From: Isoetes taiwanensis
Lineage: Eukaryota > Streptophyta > Lycopodiopsida > Isoetales > Isoetaceae
DNA length: 64,000 nucleotides
NCBI GenBank assembly: GCA_021234155.1
Contig: JAJEKV010000018.1
Location: forward strand, 17,179,415 to 17,243,414
Direction of reading: 5' to 3'
Under the pieces are notes generated by a model, which was not told where the DNA came from, ran no database searches, and saw only the letters and a program-made list of their open reading frames with translations. Positions 56,046-64,000 of this stretch are shown here, one piece after another. A program made the position numbers and the translations under genes. Numbering within the stretch: position 1 is the stretch's first letter; every line of letters begins with the position of its first letter.

Positions 56046-57088
56046 TTAGTAGCCGATTCCAAGCAACAAGGACTTAGGATACAACCCATCTGCAGACGAA
56101 GATCCACCATCCAACAACCTAAATGGTGTCCGGACTGACTCATAAGCCCATCGCACATTGTTTAAATCCTGATCCCAGTTACATTTAAAAAAGGAATAGA
56201 ATCCCCTTATACTGCCAATTCTATCCAAGTTCTTGTTGTAATTGCGGCCAAACTTCCTATGGTGAGCTAAGGCCATGAGGGCTACCTCCATGTTGAAGCT
56301 ATTCTGAATCCTTATTACTGAAGCAGTCATTCCACCAAGAGCTACACTACATCGGTGTTTCCAAATACACCACAATGATATATTAGTTAGAGTAAATTTG
56401 GATAACGCTCTGCACTAAAACTGGCTAGAATGGCCGGCCCACGATAGTCGACACGTCTCAGTAACCCAATAATTGGACAAACCCACCTCCAAAAGTCTCC
56501 TATGATCGGACAAAAGAAAAGGTGATCCATTGTCTCTGACGCTCCACATCCTAGAGGGCAGAGATCATATTGAACAACACCTTTGTTCAACAACCATGTC
56601 ATAGTGTATACTCCTTCTTGTAGACTGATCCAACGAAAGAATTGAATCTTTCTGGAACATAGGGAGCCCCAAGACTTAGTCAATAGACCCATGGTTTCTG
56701 CTTGATCTAATCCCAATCTGTCTGCAGCCTTTAATGGGGATTGTGGCATTAACAGTTCATACAATTTCTTGACTTTATATTCCGCCTCATCCCCACACAA
56801 CCACCTATCCTCTTCCCCTAAAATACCAGAGACAGTACTGACATTCACCATAATCTTCCTAAAGACCTTCCTATCACCTTCCCCAACACCTGGAACCAGA
56901 GCTTTAAATCTTGTCCAAGTAATCCACCTGTCATTTTCCCACAACTGCCCAACCTGACGAATTCCTGCCACACGCCATTTAGTAAACACTCGAGGGTGTA
57001 CAAGTGCAAGAGGCGCATGCATCCCTCTCCCAAATCCTAGTATTCCAAAATATACTCGCCTCTCCCAATGAACATCAGCTATCTTCAA
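56046..57088 (-). pseudogene. LINE C-terminal zinc-binding (zf-RVT) region
   Basis: ORF 57,088-56,387 (233 codons) contains DRWITWTRFKALVPGVGEGD, then WGSLCSRKIQFFRWISLQEG, then YDLCPLGCGASETMDHLFFC, giving the C..C...H..C zinc ligands of the reverse-transcriptase zinc-binding domain. After a frame change, ORF 56,375-56,046 begins MWCIWKHRCSVALGG, the usual W..W..RN-like end. The domain is thought to help bind the element's RNA. Confidence 0.8.
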
Positions 57089-57099
57089 GAGATTCTCGC

Positions 57100-58178
57100 A
57101 TATCTTGCCAAGCGCCTAATATCTTCCTCATTCGGGAAGTACCTCGACCCATTGAGAATTTATAGAAATAGGAGCTAGTCTCATCTCGGGGTCAAGGTTT
57201 CCCCTTTATCTTACCTTGTCAGAGCCAAGAAACCCACAAAGGAGATGGTGGGGATGCATCCCTTGGATAGCCCTCCGCACAAACTTGGCTGCCAAAACCT
57301 TTCCCTGGACCATTGGGTCTTTACATCCTAATCCCCCATCCTTCCCCGCTACGCACATTTCGACCATGCAACCCCTGCCTATCTTCCTCCTCCCCCGGAT
57401 GAATTTACTTAATGATTACTAATAACTGGTCATACACATATTTACGTGCCACAATAGTGAAGAATAGTAAATATGAGTCGATTAAGGATTGCATTGGCCA
57501 TCGCCACTCTCCCCATGGTGGGGAGGGGACTTGCGGGACAGAGGTTAACCTTCTTTCGAATCCTTTCTATAATTGGCGCCCAAAGACCTTTTAGATTTTC
57601 TCCAAGGTTAAGTGGCATACCCAACAAACTTTAGTCGCGTCTCAGAAGCTGCCACCGTATGATAGTTCCATGCCCTGACCCTTGTATCAATGTCTTCTTC
57701 AAAAGGCCATATTACATCACATTTAGCGTGGTTCAGCCCAATCCCCGATATGGAGTAGAAAGATTTTAAAACTTGTTGAAAGGCAGGGAAACTCCCATCA
57801 TCATACCTTAAGAAAAGAAAGGTATCTGATGATATTGCATAATAGTCATAGTTTTATTAGAACCAGGAAGAATTAACCCATTCAACAATCCTCTCGTCAT
57901 CAAGCTTTTCACCATACAAGTTAAGAGATATGCCACGATTATAAAAGGTAATGAGCAAGGGGGGACACCTCGCCTAATTCCTTTTCTCGAGCTCAAAGAG
58001 ACCGGTCGGCTGCCCATTAACGTAACAGATCTTCGATGCCATCTTGTTCAAGCCCATTATTAACTCTATAAAGTTAACTTCAAAGCCCATATGAACCATT
58101 ACATTTTTAGCCCACTCCACCTAATAGAGTCATAGGCTCTACAAAAATCCGGCCAGCAATACATTCGGGCGAGAGGAC
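57100..58178 (-). pseudogene. LINE reverse transcriptase palm and thumb (frame-broken)
   Basis: Pieces in order are MNGQPTGLFELEKGIRRG-like sequence, SLPFIIVAYLLTCMVKSLMT and NGLILPGSNKTMTIMQY followed by a broken catalytic box; the DNA reads TATCATCAGATACC where Y-A-D-D-T is expected. Then GMPLNLGENLKGLWAPIIER and GRVAMANAILNRLIFTILHY (57,627-57,445). Loss of the YADD box by a small deletion makes this copy inactive if the sequence is right. Confidence 0.75.
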
Positions 58179-59516
58179 TTACACCAATGGAGCCCTCCCT
58201 GTTGCCGGATAGTTGTCCAAAATGTTCCCGCACGGGAGAAAGGTCGATTGTTCACGCCCAATCAAACGGGTTAAGATTGGCTTCAAACGATTAGCAATGA
58301 TCTTCATGATTACTTTGTACAGCACATTAGTTAGAGCTATTGGTCTCCATTCATTTAGTACCTGAGGCTTATGGACTTTTGGGATCAAGGAGATAAAGCC
58401 AGTTGCTAGGGCCGGGTGAAGGTATTTAGCTGCCCAAGCTCCCCTGATTGCAGCAGTAAAGAATGGCCCCAGAATGTCCCAAAATTCTACATAGAACTCT
58501 GGCGGGAACCCATCTGGTCCCGGAGACTTACCAGAGGCCAAGGAACACAGAGTCTTATAGATTTCTACATCTCCAGGCTCTTGGAGTAAAATCCTATTAT
58601 CATTTTCGGCCACTACCTGGCCTTGCCCCAGAGAGGGAAGCCATTGAGAGCATTGAGTGTTAAAGTCGTTTGGAAGAGGATCCTCCTTAAAAAATTCCTC
58701 GTAATTATCTCTGAAGTAGGATTTAATTTCTGCCTCATCTCTAAGGACTTCATTCTGGTCATTAGTAACTGAAGTAATACTATTCTCCGCCAATCTAGCT
58801 CCTGCCAGTCTAAAAAAACACTTGGAGCTCTCATGGTCAACTTCTGCATACCATTTGGTCTTTGATCTAATAGCAGCCCCTCGAGCCTCTTCCTCCTCTA
58901 TAGCTTTAATTCGGACCTCTAGCTCCTCTTCGAGGGCCTGATTGGCATCATTGAATGGGTCTAGAATCAGACCTTGCTTAACATGCCGAATTTGGTTATA
59001 CAACTCTACCTTAGTTTCCCGAAATTCACTAGCTCGCAGTTTCCCCCACTTTTTTATCCAATCCTTCATAATGGCATTTTTCCTGATCCATGATTTCATA
59101 CTGGGAAGTCCCTCTTCCCTTGGCTGAGCTAACACATATTCCCTAAATGGGGTGCAGAAAGCATCCTTCCCTAAGAGTCCTGTATTAAATTTAAAAGGAA
59201 CATTTTCCCTCCGTCTAGCGGAAGGGAGATCTTCAAATATTAGTTTTTGCGGAACATGATCTGACTGGGAGAAGGCAAGATCACCTTCCACATAACACCG
59301 ATCCATGAAGGGGGCAGACTTGTTAGCCACATAAAATCTATCTAGTAGGCAGTAAACTCTGTCCCTTCCTTTTTGCTTATTCGACCATGAATACGGGGTG
59401 TTTGATGGTGGGAGAAGAACAAAACCACAATTATTGAGAAGGGAATCCCATGCCCGTCGCTCCTCACCCAAGAGATTCCTATGCAATCCAATCTTCTGAT
59501 CCCAAATATCTGTCAT
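58179..59516 (-). CDS. LINE ORF2 segment: endonuclease end and reverse transcriptase fingers (445 codons)
   Basis: The longest clean ORF of the window apart from composition artefacts. Motifs in order: NTPYSWSNKQKGRDRVYCLL and DLAFSQSDHVP (end of the endonuclease fold), a coiled linker (ALEEELEVRIKAIEEEEARG), then KTKWYAEVDHESSKCFF, LASGKSPGPDGFPPEFY (RT block 1), GFISLIPKVHKPQVLNEWRP and IALTNVLYKVIMKIIANRLK, REQSTFLPCGNILDN. The frame is lost at 58,179 shortly before the palm. CAG and CTG are common here, unlike left of 46 kb. Confidence 0.85.
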   Translation of the reverse strand: MTDIWDQKIGLHRNLLGEERRAWDSLLNNCGFVLLPPSNTPYSWSNKQKGRDRVYCLLDRFYVANKSAPFMDRCYVEGDLAFSQSDHVPQKLIFEDLPSARRRENVPFKFNTGLLGKDAFCTPFREYVLAQPREEGLPSMKSWIRKNAIMKDWIKKWGKLRASEFRETKVELYNQIRHVKQGLILDPFNDANQALEEELEVRIKAIEEEEARGAAIRSKTKWYAEVDHESSKCFFRLAGARLAENSITSVTNDQNEVLRDEAEIKSYFRDNYEEFFKEDPLPNDFNTQCSQWLPSLGQGQVVAENDNRILLQEPGDVEIYKTLCSLASGKSPGPDGFPPEFYVEFWDILGPFFTAAIRGAWAAKYLHPALATGFISLIPKVHKPQVLNEWRPIALTNVLYKVIMKIIANRLKPILTRLIGREQSTFLPCGNILDNYPATGRAPLV

Positions 59517-60037
59517 ATTAAGGTCGCCACCTAGTACCCAATTTGTCGCCTACCGACCGATCACCCAATCCATAATCTCCTTCCATAGAGTAGCTCTCTC
59601 TCACGGCTTATTTGTTGCATATATGTTAATCACCCCCATTGGATACCATCTCATCAAATTGTACCGCTTGCCACCTACCGCCGGGTTCAAAGATATTGTA
59701 GGGTACTAGTTAAACCCTTCCATAACGTTCCGTGCCCCTTTGGTGCCTCTAGCAGCCACAGGTAAAAGAGGAATATTGGTCGCCTACCCGGTACCTAAGG
59801 AGCTGGCCTCAAAGTCGAAGTCTATGCTCCCGAATGAGCAACATATCAAGATTCATTGATCTCATTGCCGCTAGAACTCTAGCCCTCTTAAGAGGACCCT
59901 TAATACTCAAGATTCCATGAAATAATCTTCATTTCAGATTTATTTACTCGTCAAAACCCTTACCATTTCCTTCCTCGACCATAGAGGGTTATTCCCCATT
60001 TGGAGCCATAGGGGCGAGGCCATGCCACACCAACCCA

Positions 60038-60784
60038 CTAAGGGGTTAAAGGAGAGAATCGGTAGCTAGTAATAGATATTTGATAACCCCCTAACCTTTT
60101 AATAGAGCAATCTAAGGCGAGTGAAATTTCGCCCAATTTTACATATCCATCAGTCATTGCACCCCAAGTCACCATGTTCCTTGCACCCCAAGTCATTGCA
60201 CCCCAAGTCACCATGTTCATTGCACCCCAAGTCACCATGTTCCTTTCTGGCAAATTTCCAAACACATGACACTCCTCATAGATGCACCCACATTTGGCAT
60301 ATGCCTCAACAAGGGCATTCCCAACAATGACCTTAGCTTGAACACCAACTATAATCCAAGGGACGCTCCACTCAATGTCTCTTTTATTAGCGCTTAAAAG
60401 GTTTGAATGTGTCAACTTATTTGGTTTGCCTCTTGCATACATATTTCCCATAATAAGGTCAAAATGAAGCCCGTATCCAATTACATACATATCAACTAAG
60501 GGATTTCCCGAAATAAGGTCAAAATGAAGCCCATATCCAATAGTATCTTCATGGATGAACCCAAGCTTTAGTGTCATAAGATGGCCTCCAAGGACCACAA
60601 CACAAATGTCTATGTCATTAATTGAGCCTGATAGCAGCAACATTTTCAAATATAAGTGCGGTACGACCTTGTTACTCACCAATTTTGCATGAGAGTCAAC
60701 AATTACATTCCGTGTATACCCATTTGGGTTTTCAATTTTTGTAAAAGCTTGATTTGCCTTTAATCGGACTTTCAGAAGGAACAA
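60038..60784 (-). pseudogene. Pentatricopeptide-repeat (PPR) protein fragment
   Basis: The ORF of 248 codons carries PPR-like helical repeats: NPLVDMYVIG, then VGNALVEAYAKCGCIYEECH, VFGNLPERNMVTWGAM and DGYVKLGEISLALD. PPR proteins bind organellar RNA and direct editing, splicing or stabilisation. The fragment lacks a start region, and its repeats are scrambled by short duplications: GLHFDLI occurs twice and NMVTWGAM three times in a row. It has no C-terminal E or DYW domain. It is most likely a pseudogene copy from a large PPR family. Confidence 0.7.
60130..60245. repeat. Tandem duplications inside the PPR fragment
   Basis: CATTGCACCCCAAGTCACCA-type units recur four to five times at steps of about 18 and 30 bases; on the minus strand each encodes VTWGAM. 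Confidence 0.85.
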
Positions 60785-61731
60785 ACAACCGATCGAGGTA
60801 GTCGACTAAAAGAACAATACCAAGTTCATTAAGACCTATCCGAATCGAACACGCACGCCACGTTTCTACTTTTTGGCCGGTTCAAGCATTCCTCGAGCAA
60901 GCAATAAGCCGATTATTAGACGATGTGTGCTATGTAAAGCCATAGCGAGTAATCTTCTTCACATGTTAGAGATCCAGACCACCCGAAGTTATTATAGACT
61001 GCAATGATACAGGGATGAACAGCAAATCCAACATTTTTTAAAGAGCAGGACATCCAATCATGTTTAGCCCATACTAAAGCATCAATTAACGAACCCAAAA
61101 GTATTTTTTAACGTTATGCATCACTTATATTGACATATCAATTTCAAGACATGAGAAAATATCCCCGCTTGGTTCTGGTTTTCATTCTTAGTTGAGGTCT
61201 AACCAAAGCCAGATCTTGTCAACCTAGTACACCTCCTTATGAGACACATTTTAGATCACTTCACTTCCATTTTTATGCACCACACTTGGAGCATTCATGC
61301 AGTTTACAGACTTACATAACAGCCATAATTGTGCTACACCTTCCTGCTTATATTGTATATAGGTCACTGAATTCCCCTTATATAGCAGCCATACTTGTGC
61401 AGCTTGTTTAATATACCATTCTTCACCATACATCGAATGATTCCACACATATGCACAGCCAAATTCTCCACATATTTTGCTTATCATAATTAGCATCACA
61501 GAGCAGCATACACATTGTTCCTTTAAACCACAAACTTCTTTTTCCAACCACAAAATCTGATAACACCAATTAACTAGTGCAGACAGAAGAAAGTAACAAA
61601 GAGCAAGCGCTGATAGAAAACTCAAAATACTTGCCTTGTTCTTGGGATAAACTTGCTCCACTAATCCCCGACTTTTAAGTAGTCAGATAAGGGATATGTC
61701 TCCCCCTATATGTAGTAGACAAAACATTGCT
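60785..61731. other. Stretch without a supportable gene
   Basis: A minus ORF of 136 codons (61,661-61,251) has a hydrophobic start and an internal repeat (QVWLLYKG..V / QLWLLCKSVN), but no recognised domain. I would not call it a gene. The remainder is AT-rich. Confidence 0.35.
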
Positions 61732-62480
61732 TCATACAAACTTTTTCCCCTTACGAACACCTTCAGATATAGAGTGCTCATGAAGAACTTTAGCAATGGC
61801 ACCTGGAGCAAAAGAGACCTTTTTCTGCTGCTTGCCCTTCTTCTTCTTTGCATTATTAAGGTTTTCCTCCGGGTTACAAACATCCAACTCAAGTTCCTGA
61901 TCACATGATTCTTCACTAACCTTCAGAGCTGCCTCAACACTAGAAATAGCAGCTTCATCATTGAAGATGACCAGAGAGCCTTTATTGATCACCTCCTCCG
62001 GTGGGAGGAGCTAAATTGGTAATAGCAAGCTGGCTTCTTCACAAGCCTTTTTGCCTCATCACCAGGGATGACGGTTTTTTTACTGCAGGAACCTTGGTTA
62101 CTCACCTCTGCCAGCTGGGTGGGGACTGAACTTGTACCATCTGAAGGATTGAGATCCACCTCAGCACTGGTCAAGACTTGCTGGCTGGTCAACTGCTCGG
62201 GGATACATGTCGCTGCCACATTTGGTAGAGGGTCAGCATCTTGATCAGGGGGAATCCAACTTGAAGATTTAATCCCCAGCTCTGACACTTGAATCTCCAG
62301 CTCATTATCACTACTCTTTTCATTTTCAGGTCCCTTTCCAAAGGATCTAGTAGGATCCGTCACCATCAGGCTTACAACTTGAGTAGAGTCAATATTGGGA
62401 CCCTGGACCAAACAACCAAAGTGATCATTAGCCTTTGCCTTTTCTTGTAGACTGTTCTGTTCCTGCAGGTTTTTATTATC
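61732..62480 (-). CDS. Unknown ORF pair, truncated by a CACTA insertion
   Basis: An open minus frame runs from the transposon boundary at 62,480 (DNKNLQEQNSLQEKAKANDH) to 61,989, Ser/Asp-rich and protein-like (ELEIQVSELGIKSSSWIPPD). A small frame change leads into 61,992-61,732, which contains NDEAAISSVEAALKVSEESC and a KKKKGKQQKK basic patch. It could be the end of a LINE ORF1 or a host gene; no domain decides. The frame is still open where the CACTA element begins, so the upstream part has been displaced. Confidence 0.4.
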
Positions 62481-62599
62481 TCACTACAAGAGAAGGGGTT
62501 AATTATTGTCACTTTTTGTGTCAATTTTTGGCCTAGAAGTGCAAATCAAATTTCCTTAAATACTAACATTATAGGTAAAGCATACTGGTGACACAAATG

Positions 62600-63075
62600 T
62601 AGCAATGATAACGTCACATATATTGTCGACACCTTCGTCACCAATAATGACAGTTCCAATGTCACATGTAGCATCATTGGAAGTGTCACTTATAAAGTCA
62701 ACTACAACACCACGTTTAATGTCAGAGTTAATGGCAGTCGTAGAGTCGCCTATAGAGTCAGAGATAGCATCATCTATTATAACATATATAACGTCAGATA
62801 TAACATCATATATAATTTCACATATAGCGCCATTTATAAGGTCATTTATAATGTCACATTTAATATCAGTCCATTCATAAGATTAAGATTATTGTCAGGT
62901 GTAATGTCACTTAAAACACCACTAATAATGTTAATATTAAGATTATTGTCAGGTATTACTCATAATGTTAGGAGGTTTGTCACAACTTGTCCCATCCATA
63001 GAGTCATCAGTTTTGTCATTCTCAATGTCATGTTTTGATCATTGTTGGATATTGCCATACATAGTGTCACTTACT
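62600..63075. repeat. Subterminal repeat cluster, GTCA type
   Basis: Dozens of degenerate [AT][AT]TGTCAC.TATA-like words at about 18-21 base spacing in one orientation, for example AATGTCACATGTAG and AACGTCAGATATAA. They fit transposase-binding sites near a CACTA end. Confidence 0.75.
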
Positions 63076-63369
63076 AGCTCATATCATGTGAACTAATGTC
63101 ACCATTTATGTCATTTTTTAAGGCATATACAATGCATCTACAAAGTCGATTGCAATTCAGTGTATCACCTAAAACAACCATTCAAGCGATTTTATTATAA
63201 GCAAATGATTTATAGAGCAATTAATTTCATGAACATTAAACTTCCAAAAAAATAATCAAGACATTCTTTGAAAAGCAAAATCATTAAGCTTAGTTTTGAA
63301 ATCATAATTGATCAAATATTTAAAATTTTATATTGTATACAAAATCATTCATATTTGAAACTTTAAGGG

Positions 63370-63680
63370 TCATTTCCCACTTGCCATTAAGTTAAGTTAA
63401 ATAGGACAAATGACTGGAACTTGCTTTCCCACATGACCCTTAAGTTAATACCAGTTAAGTTAATTCTAGTTAATTTTTAACTGTTCATTAACTTAACAGA
63501 GCATCCTTCTCACTAGAAAAAGTTAAGTTATTTTTTTAACCAAATTTAAAAATATTTAATCAACTAGTGCAAAAGTTAAGTGACCTAAGCAAGGTCCACT
63601 TAACTTCTAACTTTTTGGTTAAGCATTAAGCTAACTTAACTACAAGTGAGAAATGGTTCCAGTTAGGTTAGACTCTTAAA
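63370..63680. repeat. Subterminal repeat cluster, TTAAGTTAA type
   Basis: At least ten copies of TTAAGTTA or TAACTTAA within 300 bases, in both orientations. Confidence 0.7.
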
Positions 63681-63689
63681 TCGTAATTT

Positions 63690-63960
63690 TGACAAGGATG
63701 CCAGCTAGTTGACCAAGTGTCTTATTAGTTTGATAGATTGAATAAAAAACATTAAAATAGCAGGTGGATTTTAAGAATTTTATGATTGATTGACTGGTCA
63801 CATAGTACTTGACTAGAAAGTATTAAAATGGAGAGAGTTGACTACAAGTCAATAGATTGGCGAGAAAGTGTCTAAGTTAACCAAAAGTCGACTCATTGAC
63901 TAGAGAGTCAACCACTTTACTAGATTTTACTAGGTAGCCAAACAATTCACAAAAATGGTA
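63690..63960. repeat. Subterminal repeat cluster, GTTGACTA/TTGACTAG type
   Basis: TTGACTAG, GTTGACTA, GTTGACCA and AGTCAA words recur about every 20-30 bases; a third repeat wording following the other two. Confidence 0.65.
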
Positions 63961-64000
63961 ACTCGACAAAAAAAGTCATATCCTCCATTTAACTTAACCA

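Larger units (their letters stand above)
55821..59936 (-). mobile_element. L1-type LINE with poly-A tail, ORF2 nearly complete
   Basis: On the minus strand ORF2 starts MKIISWN at 59,936. It continues through the endonuclease end (YSWSNKQKGRDRVYCLLDRF and SQSDHVP), a charged linker, reverse transcriptase and a zinc-binding C-terminus. The element ends at a run of 31 A (T on the plus strand) at 55,851-55,821. Total ORF2 length of about 1,290 codons is usual for plant L1 elements. Frame breaks occur near 59,520, 58,180 and between 58,000 and 57,100. ORF1 is not recognisable directly upstream. Confidence 0.85.
62482..64000. mobile_element. CACTA transposon end (continues beyond the window)
   Basis: The terminus CACTACAAGAGAAGGGGTTA begins at 62,482, preceded by TCT as the possible 3-base target duplication. 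About 1.5 kb of clustered short subterminal repeats follow. CACTACAAGA is the classical end of this superfamily. No coding sequence is reached before the window ends; the other terminus lies outside. Confidence 0.75.

Noticed and set aside
61251-61661. A 136-codon minus ORF as a membrane protein
   Set aside because: Internal short repeat, odd Trp/Cys composition and no recognised domain; not enough to call a gene.

Overview
This looks like nuclear DNA of a land plant with a large, repeat-filled genome. The evidence is spliced AT-rich genes, a pentatricopeptide (PPR) fragment, L1-type LINEs with a C-terminal zinc-binding domain, CACTA-type termini and a small LTR element primed by initiator tRNA-Met. 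A DIRS-like tyrosine-recombinase retrotransposon and multicopy transposase-like genes make me lean to a non-flowering vascular plant such as a fern or lycophyte, with low confidence. There are no bacterial or organellar genes, no confident tRNA or rRNA genes and no CRISPR array.

Layout. 1-6 kb (+): pieces of coiled-coil/RING-like genes and an FCP1/HAD-type phosphatase. 6.3-10 kb (-): an uncharacterised transposase-like gene with WSDGC and HGKGEHDGA motifs. 10.4-11.2 kb (+): the C-terminal part of a second transposase-like protein. 11.4-14.9 kb (-): a tandem cluster of four small coiled-coil genes, each behind a TATA box. 15-17.7 kb (-): an unknown gene, then a histone H3-like gene with an exact H3 start, a long tail and a histone fold. 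19.5-24.2 kb (+): a GC-rich decayed LINE. 24.3 kb (-): a Helitron scrap. 25.0-30.2 kb (-): a DIRS-like element with split direct repeats. 30.7-51.2 kb: one 20.5-kb fold-back element with CACTA-like ends, two 4.8-kb inverted arms and a loop of about seven 1.1-kb tandem repeats. 52.3-60 kb: three LINE copies, one interrupted by a TRIM/SMART-type LTR array. 60-62.5 kb (-): a PPR fragment and an unknown ORF. 62,482 to the end: one terminus of a second CACTA element with dense subterminal repeats.

A caution governs the whole annotation. Many reading frames left of about 46.5 kb are broken by small indels. Comparing the two arms of the large inverted repeat shows that most sampled differences sit at CAG/CTG sites in one arm that read as CG-containing strings in the other. 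This is the opposite of 5mC decay and fits systematic base-calling error at CHG-methylated cytosines. Many apparent pseudogenes here may therefore be intact in the organism, and most coding calls give the span of a damaged gene rather than a finished exon structure.
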